A DNA stretch of 64,000 bases, taken from assembly GCA_025765595.1 (NCBI GenBank), contig JAIVFH010000121.1, forward strand, positions 28,796 to 92,795, read 5' to 3'. The notes below the pieces were generated by a model. That model searched no databases, was not told the origin of the DNA, and saw only the letters and a list, made by a program, of their open reading frames with translations. Below are positions 33,548-42,892 of the stretch, piece after piece (position 1 is the stretch's first letter; each line of letters starts with the position of its first letter). The position numbers were made by a program, and so were the translations under genes. The stretch comes from Obelidium mucronatum (Eukaryota > Chytridiomycota > Chytridiomycetes > Chytridiales > Chytriomycetaceae).

Positions 33548-34831
33548 CGGCTGCACGTACTATAGCGAGCGGCACTCCCGATTCGGACCCTATTCGGACT
33601 CCTATTCGGAAAACGATTCGGAGTCCGACTAGGGCCCGATTCGGGTCCGAATTGGAGTCCGAATCGGACTGGGCTGTCCGTTAGGCCTAACGGCACTCCA
33701 AACGGACTCCAATTGAGCTCTGAATGCGCTTCCAATTGGATTTACAGCTCCTAACGGCTTTTTCAGCCCATTGCTAATAGTCCTAGTCGGAAAGCTAGTC
33801 AAACGCGGCTAGGGGTTCTACTAGGATCCCCGTTAGGACTCCAAATCTCAAAAACTTTGTGCAACTGGTGGGGTTTGAAGCCATCAGAAAATTTTTCTGA
33901 GCCTTCATCCTGAAATTTTCTGCCAAAAATTTCACTCAAATTGAAAAAGTTGTCGCCCAGTGCCCTCAATGGGTTTCATGAATGACGTAATACAAACTTG
34001 TGTCACACATATGTTGCAAATCATTATTATTACATTGTTATTTCTATTTGACTGAGCTACCTTTTGAATTCAAATCAAGTTAATTAATGCTTCAGATTTC
34101 ACAATCAGGAATTTATTCACTACAAAATCAGTAGCTATGTTTGCATGCAATCAAGAATTAATATAAGTTGACATAGTGCAGTTTAGAAATGGCAGTGGCT
34201 TTGAAGATGATCTGGTGAGGCAAGTATTCAAAGTTAGGCTTGTGTGATAAATTTTAAATTTTCTCTCTCAGGCACGTATTAAAATTGTCAAAAAACATGC
34301 AGGGTGAAAAATTGATGATGGGAAAAAAATTTGCCATGAAATTTTAATGGGGATGGAAATAAATATGTTCAAGTGCAGAGTTGAGAAAATTTTCATTTGA
34401 AAATTATGTTAAGTTGAACATTCTCATGGTTTCTAAGTTTATATTGCAATGGAAGAGATTACTGCAGTAAAGTTGCTACAGTCTGCATCGTGCAGCCCCG
34501 TAAATATTTGCTCTTGGTTGCTTTATGTTCACCGGTGCAAAGGGTCCTTATCGGTGGAAAACTCCCCATTAGGGCTCCTAATGGGTTCAATTGGTTTGCT
34601 ATTAGGAGTGAAAAACGCCAGTAGCGCTCCTATTAGGAGCAAAAAATCCGATTAGTAGCAATGAAAAAACGCGTTTTTTTCAATCAGAATTCCTATTGGA
34701 GCTCCAATTGGGGCCAAATAGGCTCTGAATCACTCTCAGTCCGATTTGGATCCGATTAGGAGTCCGAATCAGACCCTGAATAGGGCCCGAATCGGACCCC
34801 GAATCGCGCGTGCCACTCGGACCCCGGGCTG
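33548..34831 (-). mobile_element. Non-autonomous KDZ-type element (copy 2), nested in the MULE
   Basis: A 1284-bp element with the two characteristic ends in inverted order relative to the complete copy: CACGTACTATAGCGAGCGGC near 33553 and GGACCCCGGGCTG ending at 34831. Both ends have subterminal arrays; there is no coding sequence between. Flanked by CGTTGACT on both sides. It has six extra bases (CGGCTG) outside the usual CACGTAC end. Confidence 0.8.
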
Positions 34832-34839
34832 CGTTGACT
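34832..34839 (+). repeat. 8-bp target-site duplication of KDZ copy 2 (right)
   Basis: CGTTGACT, matching 33540-33547. Confidence 0.7.
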
Positions 34840-35165
34840 TGGGTCCCGGAAACACCAAACAATTTAGATGACTTGCTGGCTCCAATAGACCATAGCCATT
34901 TCTCCAAAAAAGGAAGCACATGCCGACCACATGGCTCACAGTCAGCGTTTGTATGATGTATTAATGAAGGCAAAAGCAGGAAATGCTGAGGAAGTGGTTC
35001 GCATTGGAAAACGGATTTTTGAACACGGTATTCTTGAGTACCTGCCAGTTGGAGATGTCAAGTCACCGCCACATGCAAATGGAAAGGGTAGACCAAAGAA
35101 GAAGCGCATTAAAAACGCGTTTGAGCCAACGCCATTATCAAAACAAGCCAAGTGCTTTTCATCGT
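34840..35165 (+). pseudogene. C-terminal tail of the MULE transposase
   Basis: VPETPNNLDDLLAPIDHSHF, then (shifted) NGKGRPKKKRIKNAFEPTP. The GRPKKKR-type basic tail is typical downstream of the SWIM finger in MULE transposases. It continues the gene on the far side of the nested element. Confidence 0.55.
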
Positions 35166-35291
35166 CCTCGTTGTCACCCCTAGTAGAACAACCTCCAAAA
35201 AGAACACAAGAAATGTCTGTGCCAATTATTGTGTTCTGTTCTCATACTTACCACCGCTTTGTCAAACTTGCCACTGCTCTTGGTTGGAATC

Positions 35292-35681
35292 AGGTTCTTG
35301 TACAAGACTGTTACATTTGTGGTTGACAGGTTCCACTTTCGCATGCACAGCGACCACTTCTGTACCAAGGAATTGACGTCAGGAGGCTCTGCAAATGGAA
35401 AGGGAAGTTCTAACACATCTGCGGCCGAACACTGTGCCAAGTGGCTCTATCAAACCACCCACCTTATTTGCTTCCACAAGCCTGTCCAAGCGGATTTCAT
35501 TATGTGGAGTCTTGCAGACTTGAGACATGCCGACATCCAGAGCAGAATTTCAAAGAAAAGAGTTATTAGAAACGAAAGTGAACTCAAAATGGAAGCAGAG
35601 GGGAACAACAAGAAAAGGATGACAAGGAGGATGACAAAGATGCTGACCAAGATGGTGGTGAAGGAGTGGAAGGGGAAGTAG
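35292..35681 (+). pseudogene. Last exon of the diverged KDZ transposase
   Basis: FLYKTVTFVVDRFHFRMHS, DHFCTKE, NTSAAEHCAKWLYQTTH, HKPVQADFIMWSLADLRH, parallel to the complete element's last exon (MLYQKIIWVVDRFHFRNHS, NTSAAEQCAGWFEK, LDPLQADFFLFSMVDMR). The preceding ATCAG at 35291 matches an intron acceptor at the same place as in the complete gene. A long Lys/Met/Arg tail follows. Confidence 0.7.
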
Positions 35682-35772
35682 AAAATGATGAATGAATAAT
35701 AAGACGCACCTCCACACTCTTTGTTTCAGCATCTTTCTGCCCCTTGCATTGGCAGCAAGAAACACAGGCCAG

Positions 35773-35925
35773 AGAGAATGACAAAGCCCATCTGTGTAGC
35801 AGTGTTTGGGAGCAGGAGAACAAGAAAGCCCATTCATCACTGCTGAATCAAACAACAAACTCGCACCGCAGGAGGAAGCCCTCACTGTATCTGCAAAGTA
35901 GGAGAATGAGAAAGCCCATTCATCA
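35773..35925 (+). repeat. Second cluster of the 25-bp motif GAGAATGAGAAAGCCCATTC
   Basis: Three variants at about 35773, 35814 and 35902, as at 28063-28131. Downstream is a T-rich tract ending in GGCAGG. Confidence 0.55.
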
Positions 35926-36544
35926 CTGCCAACTGCGCATTTTGCAATTTTTTGTTAAGTCTTTTTTTTGGCAGGACAAAATTAATGTCGCAACAATGAT
36001 CCTATTGCTGCATCTATCTTTGGTGACCTCCCCACTGAGACCAGCCCGGGGTCCAAGCGTCACGCGCAATTTGGGGTCCAATTTGGGGACCGAATCGGGC
36101 TCCTAATCGGACCCTATTCAGGGTCCTTAATTAGCCTGATTACGAATTGAGCCTAATCAGCCACGATTAGGGGCCCTAGTAGCACTCTTAATCGCAAATG
36201 AGCAAATAGGACCGCTCCTAGTAGCATTTGTCTGCTCCTAGTAGGAGTCCTAATAGCATTTTGCTCTGCCAATTGGAAACCAAATCGCTTTAATACAACT
36301 CCTAGTAGGACTCCTATTGGGGCCCGTTTAGCACTAATAAGCTTAAAACACCATGAGAAATCAAAAATAAATTCATTTAAAGGGTAAATAAAATTTTATA
36401 AGATTTTTTTATGCAACTATCCAAATATCAAAGAAAAATCCAAAAAACCAAGAAAAACCCAGATAAGTCCAAAAAACCAAGAAAAATCAAAGAAAAATCA
36501 GAGAAAAATCAAAGAAGTATCAAAGAAAAACAACACTCAAAATA

Positions 36545-38598
36545 TCACTGGGGTTTCTTCTGAACAGGTTGCCTCTTCCAAGAGTTTCCCAACACACCGT
36601 CTTGGTACCCTTGAAAGTACTTTTCAACGTCTTGAAAAACTGGAGTATTCCAGCTATATATTTGATGCTTTGGGATCAATCTTGCATTGAACTTTGACAT
36701 GTGCTTCCCAACATTGCTGTAAGAGAAGATGAAATCTTCTTTGTCAAAGTAGCTCTTGTAAGTTTTTGGAAAGAGCTAGCATAATTAAATAAAGGATTAT
36801 TAAAAGAAATTGCTTAAACTGATACTTGAATAAAAACTTACTCTTTGGAATTCCAAATCAGCAAAGAAGACTCCAGCATAAGCCCGAAAAATTTCCACAG
36901 TATTTCCAAAGTTGGGGAATTCCTTTGACAGGGTTGCAGCAGCAAGAGTTTTGGTCATTGGTGGCTCTCGATCCTGCGTCAGGTAAGAAAAGCGGATACC
37001 AACTTCTTTCACTTGACTATTGAACTTGTCTTGGGTGCCAGTGCGTCCTTTGGCTTTGGCAACAACTTCAGCAACAGACGTGGGGACTTGGCGGCGTTGC
37101 TTGGAAGAGATAGAACCTGGCTTTTCATACATTGTCACTGGAGAGTTAACCAACGGAGAAGATGCAAATGGATCAAAGTTGGTTCCTAAATGAATACCAA
37201 AAATAGTTAGAGAGCTGTTTAAACAAAATGGCAACCTACCAGAATTAGTATGGGCAACATCAAAGTACTCTGGGCTTTGTGGATTAAAAATAACATCCAC
37301 CAAAACAGTGTTGTCAAAGATGTACTCGTTCCTGGTGAACCAACTAACACTGTTCACTGACCTGCGAAAGTGCGTTGTGGCTGGATGGACTTTGGCAGCA
37401 GCCAAAACATCTGCAAGCAAAACTAATAATGGATTGATTGTTAAAAATACACAATAAAAACAACAATTTGGTCTCACCTTTTGCCTTGTTTCCCTCGGCA
37501 ACAGTACCTTCCACATTACAACGAAACACTGCTCCATGATTCTGAAACATACATTTAACAGACACCATCTTTTTCTCTTCCTCTTCCACAACACTTCCTA
37601 GAAAGGTGATGACAAGTTGTTTCTTTTTTGGATGCAACTCTGCCTTTTTTTCATCCTGTGGTTTTTCATCATCCTCAACTTCAATCTCCTCCATATGACG
37701 CTTCTTTCTTTGATGTACCTCCCCCAGCTCCTCATTCTTGAAAACTCTTGTATGCTTGTTTTCTGAGGCAGAACCTGGAAGCTTGCTGATCGAAGGAATA
37801 TCTTGTTCAGTGTCAACAACACTGGCAGAGGCTTGTCTTGTTGCATGAACAGTAGCCTTGTTGGTGATCTTGGTGGCATTGGTATCAGCAGGAGTAGGAG
37901 CAAAAACAACATGGAACTTGTTGTTTGAATTTTTTCTGGCTAAAAGAGTGTGTGAGAATATTGTGTGAATAGCCATTTCTATCCTAATTTTACTCCTAAT
38001 TGGACTCCAAATTGGACTCCAGACTCACCATATATGTATTTTGCAAGTGCCATTGCGCGTTCCTCATCATTTTCAGATCGTTTTCCATCCAGATCCAAAA
38101 TCCCACTGAAGCAGAGGTCCTCCAGAGCTGTCAAATCCTGGTTTGTGTCTTTGATCCACTTGAAAACATCCTGTAGGGTCTTGTGCTGCAAACCAGGGAT
38201 ATGGACTGTACATTTTGTTTTTTCAAAAAATGCCAGCTTCAATGTCTGATTCGAGTTGATGTATCTGTTGTGGTTGAAATTGGTGTGTCAGAGTCACCTG
38301 TCAAACTCAAACAAATAAAACCAAACCTCAGCATCTTCTCCAATGCCTCACATGCCTCTTTTACAAGCTCATCAGGAGAGCCCTTGGTGTAGATCACTTT
38401 TTGGTGCAGGTCAGGTAGCAGCTTGCTGGTCACTTCTCTGAGATCACTCCACAAAATCCAGATGGTTTTCTTGTTATCCTTGGCTTTATAAGGAGCTTCT
38501 TTCCAGGAGCCACTCTTGATCTCATCAAAGGAGAACTTGATGGATAATATGTCTGGGTCATTGTTGACTCTGATGGCTGGCAGTGGTGGTGATTGCAT
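36545..38598 (-). CDS. KDZ-element accessory protein, copy 3 (open)
   Basis: Same exon-intron layout as the accessory gene at 42893-46133. Starts MQSPPLPAIRVNNDPD; then DLREVTSKLLPDLHQKV, KTKCTVHIPGLQHKTLQDV, LTALEDLCFSGILDLDG, a short acidic/basic linker with LHPKKKQ, VKCMFQNHGAVFRCNVEG, and a C-terminal block with VKEVGIRFSYLTQDREPP and FPNFGNTVEIFRAYAGVFF, ending WKRQPVQKKPQ. The exon frames I followed stay open. The linker is far shorter than in the complete copy. Function unknown; see the entry at 42893. Confidence 0.7.
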
Positions 38599-38635
38599 TG
38601 GAAAAAAAATCAAAAAAATCAAAAAAATCAATGAA

Positions 38636-38692
38636 AATCTAGGTTCACATGTCATTGACATGTGAAGACATGTGAACCTAGATTTTCATTGA
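38636..38692. repeat. Perfect hairpin at the broken 5' region of copy 3
   Basis: Arms of about 23 bp (AATGAAAATCTAGGTTCACA and its complement) around a ~12-bp loop containing ATTGACATGTG. It sits where the transposase start would be in the complete copy. Confidence 0.8.
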
Positions 38693-39240
38693 TAAATTCC
38701 CTTCAAATCAATACAAAACGCATACTGAATGCCCCATATGCAATCTAAATCCCAAGAATCCCTTAGAATACATTTTGAGTATTTGAAATTCTTGCAATTC
38801 ACTTCTCAAATATTGGGGGGATTTTTATGCATATTTATGCAACGGCAACATTTGAAATGGCTTTCAAACGTGGGGGGGTTGCACTGGCAACATACACGGC
38901 ATTCAAATCCATTTCAATCCATTTAATTTTATTTGTATACGTGTTTTTGCATATCCCCAGTTTCCAGATGAAGATGGGAGCTGTCCGAATGGGTCCAAGA
39001 CCCCAATTCAGACCCTAGTCAGACTTCAAATTGGTTTCCAACTAGGAGTCCAAATCAGGATCTCGATTGAGTGCCATTAGGAGCGCCACTATGATGCTAT
39101 TAGGATGCTATTAGGAGCGTTATGAGCAGCACTATTAGCAGTGTCATTTACAACAGACTATTTTACTTTCTTCTCAGACCCAACAAACAACAAGTGAGAA
39201 AGTTGCAGACAAGTAAGGAGGAAAGGCGCAAGCACTGTCA

Positions 39241-40560
39241 AATAAAATATTCAAGAATAACCCATAAAAATTGAATTTGATTTCAAACTTATCAAATCCT
39301 GTGAATGCACACTAATAGAAGAATTCCTGATGTTCAAAGCGAAATAAAACAATGTTAATAGAAGTGAATAGTAAGCTAAATTTATAAATTTCACCAGAAG
39401 TACAAATAAAAGATAAGTCTGGAGGTAATGACACTAGAGATATACGCTCAGTCACTTTGCTTCTTTGCAGTGCAGGTTGCAAATCCTTTTTGTCTTTATA
39501 GGATTTCAACCTGGGGGGCAAACATTTCTTTCTAGGGGGTGTTTAATTTTGATTGCCAGAAAATTCTGCCTCTTGCTTTCGGAAGAAACTCTCGTGAGCT
39601 ATTTAAAATCTTGATGAACAGTGAACAGAAGATGTCAAACAAACCAAACAGCAATGATTCGTTTTGCAATCTGCTGTAAAATCTTGATGAACAGTGAACA
39701 GAAGATGTCAAACAAACCAAACAATTGGTGCTGCTTACTTGGCATATTGTCTGGCCTGGAGCTGCTTCTTGTTTTGTCCTCGTTTGTTTGGAGCTTCCAT
39801 AATTTGTGTGTTAGTTGGTGTTACCTTGGTGAAAATCACTTGGAGCGACAGGACAGCTGGAAAATTGAATATGTTTAACATTATCACTCAAGTAAGGGGC
39901 CAGCCCAAGTGCAAAATCATTGATGAAAGTCGTCACAAAAAATGTTTTTTGAGTAGTGCCAAAGATGACATTTTCTCGACAATTTTGCACTTGGACCAGG
40001 TCCTAAAAAACCCTACTTGATACATTTGAACGCGCATGTGTTGTCTGGAGAGATTAATGGGGCGTGGGGTGACTTTGGTCATTAGTTTTCCTTAAATTGT
40101 TAGGGAAATAACAGCTTGAACATGTCCATTTCTAAAAATAGAACTATTAGAAACCCCTTTTTAACCCTTAAACCCTTAACCAAGCAGTGAGAACTTTTCT
40201 ATAAATAGAAGTACACGGAATTGGTCCCCAACCCCCTAAAACTCCCCCCTAACATGACAGGTTGACAAGCAACCTGCAAAAGAGGGGCTCTCTCCAGGTT
40301 TTAATGTTAGTAATCTGAGCCACTGCTGTGAAAATAAGGTTAATCCTTTCTCTGCGTCCACAGAGTAAGCCAGCCAACACACAAAAGTCATTCATTCTTT
40401 TATTGACAGTCCAACTTAACTGCAGAAATCTCTTCCTTTGCAGCACAGTCGCAGGTCTGCTGGACTGTATCTGCAACAGTCGTGACTGCAGACACTTCAT
40501 CAATGTTCCATTTTTGCTCCCCTCAGTTGCAGATGGGACGTGGATTAGCGGCTACCAATA
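39241..40560. other. Repeat-derived region without a clear gene
   Basis: Contains a ~73-bp tandem duplication (39607-39725, unit with GAACAGTGAACAGAAGATG) and, at 39.6-40.27 kb, a segment related in the same orientation to 50.2-50.58 kb (shared AGGTTGACAAGCAACCTGCA and ATAACAGCTTGAAC). No coding function seen; it may be the outer part of a family C or other element. Confidence 0.5.
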
Positions 40561-42390
40561 AATAACCAAGCTCAAGTACCTTTGGAAGACAATCCGCGGG
40601 CACGTGTTTTACCCAAACATCTCAAAATTGGTGCCCAACACATGCACAGATGCAATGCAAGAGCTGGTGCTGCATATAATCATGTAATGTTTATTCATCA
40701 TTCTACACTATCCTACCCACTATATCTAACATGCCTTATTTAAGTATGTTGAATACTAACTTTGGGCCCATGGTGTACAACTACCACCTGAAAGAAGACG
40801 ACAAACAGCTTATGACTGTTGTACACCTGGACTCTTAACAACACTGAAAAAAACTGTTGAGTCTTTTCAGTTTCTTACAGACAATGACCTTGCAGCTCTG
40901 GCTGGACAAGTGGGGTTTGGTGTCATGTTTCCTGACAAAAAGAGCTGGACCTTGACATAGCAAGAAAACTAATGCCGCAATTCATCAAAGGTAATGTTTT
41001 ATTTGACTTCTAGTGTATATGTATTGCAAAAGCTCTGTTTTTTGTTGTTATAGATCGCAAGAATGTGAACAACATGTTCAAGGTGCGTTTTACCACAAGC
41101 TGTACCCAGAACCCAGCAAAACAAATGTGGATGGATCAAAAAATGCGGATCGCTTGCACAGGGTCCCACTGTGGGAGTCGCGGATCAACCTGCAGGAAGC
41201 GATCTGAAATGAAGTTTGCAGGGAGCAAGGCCAACGCAAAGATGGGAGTGAGAGTGGCTTTATTCTCCACATTTCCGATGACAAAGAAAAGGAAAGTGAC
41301 GTCGATGTTGTAATTGTTGGTCCAACAATTGTAGGTAAGTTTCTTTATTTTTAAATGTCCAAGACTAAGTGCCAAGCATCACCAACACCAGCCAAACAGC
41401 CCGCGCACAAAACCTACAGCAAGACGCCCAGCTCTGCTAAACGCAATGAGACGGCTATGGAAAGGCACAGAAGACGTACGCGTCATTAAAATGTGGTTTC
41501 TTCAATTTTAATCATTTAAATCACACAACAGGGTCTGTAAGTTCACCAGACAAACGGGGAATCCAATGTGAAAGTGACGCAGACAGTGGCACTGATGAGG
41601 ACAATGTCCATGCATCCTCAAGCGAGTCTGATAGACGGGACGCTCGCAATAATGATGAAGACTTGGATGATGACGGCGAAGACGAACGAGTGTCAAGCCA
41701 GCCGCAGTCGTCTGGCTCTATCCGCAGCTGCATTAGTGATACGCAGCATTTTCCTTTGGATTACAATGATGGTGAGAGATTGGTTTTTATTGCTACATTC
41801 AGCAGATGAAGCCATCAAAAGTCCAGCACCAGAACCGCCAAAGCCAAAATCGGAGTCACTCTTATTGCGGACAAGTCAACGAAACTGCTTGTTGAAATTC
41901 CGTATGTGCTGGATCGGAAAGACCGCCATGTTTTAGGTAAGTGGATCCTTTCTTCCACTGTTGTTTCCTCAAATCCTCTGAGTATTAACTCTGTTTTAGG
42001 TCCAAGTGACATCATCAAGGTCCTCTCAGGTCACGCAGCATTCCTGGCAAGTGGTATCTGCAGCGACTACCTGGAGCTTGTTGACAAGGATGGCTTTGGA
42101 CGAACATCATTTGTACTGCAATGCACAGCTGTCTTTGGACAGATCGACATCAAAGCCGGAAGCAGTGAGTGTGTTGTGATTTGTTTGAGCAGGGAAGGGG
42201 TACTAACTGCGTGCAACCAGTGTTTGCTCACCCTGCCGTTGTGACCCCACTGTTGTTGCAATTGTATTCAACTCCAATGCTTCCAAGCTCTGGCTCTGGC
42301 AGCTCCCGCCGTGATTTGATGGAGTCAATTTCAACACAGTCGTCAATTGTGTTTCAACCAGCGGGACGTTTGGGAGGAGTGAAGGAGAAG
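40561..42390 (+). pseudogene. Family C gene, 5' part, cut by the KDZ insertion
   Basis: Coding pieces separated by short introns: WKTIRGHVFYPNISKLVPNT near 40.6 kb, an acidic block (SGTDEDNVHASSSESD) at 41.53-41.7 kb, KAKIGVTLIADKSTKLLVEI and SDIIKVLSGHAAFLASGICS at 41.8-42.1 kb, then SISTQSSIVFQPAGRLGG up to 42390. The reading frame at 42390 resumes in frame at 48696 beyond the insertion. I do not recognise the protein. Confidence 0.5.
42383..42390 (+). repeat. 8-bp target-site duplication (left) of the complete KDZ element
   Basis: AGGAGAAG, repeated exactly at 48688-48695. Confidence 0.9.
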
Positions 42391-42403
42391 CAGCCCGGGG
42401 TCC

Positions 42404-42700
42404 GAGCGGCACGCGCGATTCGGGGTCCGAATAGGGCCCGATTCGGGGTCCGAATAGGGCCCGATTCGGGGTCCGAATAGGGCTCCTAATCGGATCCGAT
42501 TAGGATTTAGTCCGATTCGGAGCCTAATCAGGGCCGATTAGGGGCCCTAGTAGCTCTCCTAATTGCAAATGAGCAAATAGGACTGCTCCTAGTAGCATTT
42601 GTCTGCTCCTAGTAGGACTCCTAATAGCATTTTGCTCTGCCAATTGGAAACCAAATGGCTTTAATACAACTCCTAGTAGGACTCCTATTGGGGCCCTATT
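42404..42700. repeat. Left subterminal array of the complete element
   Basis: GGGGTCCGAATAGGGCCCGA-type units passing into CTCCTAGTAGGA-type units. Parallel to 36054-36330 in copy 3. Confidence 0.75.
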
Positions 42701-42892
42701 AGCACTATTGAATGTAAAAAATCTAAAATAAATGCATTAAAGTGTAAATAAAATTTTACACGATTTTTTTATTCAACTATAAAAATCAAAGAAAAATCCA
42801 AAAATCCAAGAAAAATTCAAAAAAAAACCCAGATAAATCCAAAAAACCAAGAAAAATCAAAGAAGTATCAAAGAAAAAAAACACTCAAAATA

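Larger units (their letters stand above)
30160..35165 (+). mobile_element. Mutator-like element (MULE), decayed and interrupted
   Basis: Contains a Ulp1-like protease part, a MULE transposase and a KGRPKKKR-type C-terminal tail, interrupted by a 1.28-kb KDZ-type insertion at 33548-34831. Ends were not located; the borders given are those of recognisable coding sequence. It appears to lie in the intron position of a diverged KDZ gene whose pieces flank it. Confidence 0.65.
36041..39240 (-). mobile_element. KDZ-type element copy 3: left end plus accessory gene, transposase lost
   Basis: Starts with CAGCCCGGGGTCC and a subterminal array (36054-36330) as in the complete copy. The accessory gene is intact on the minus strand. 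Beyond it, a hairpin (38636-38692), ~300 bp of other sequence, another array (38980-39140) and a short shredded transposase remnant (39175-39240, parallel to SDPSTTSEKTAKKYGGK) remain. The right terminus was not found. Confidence 0.75.
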
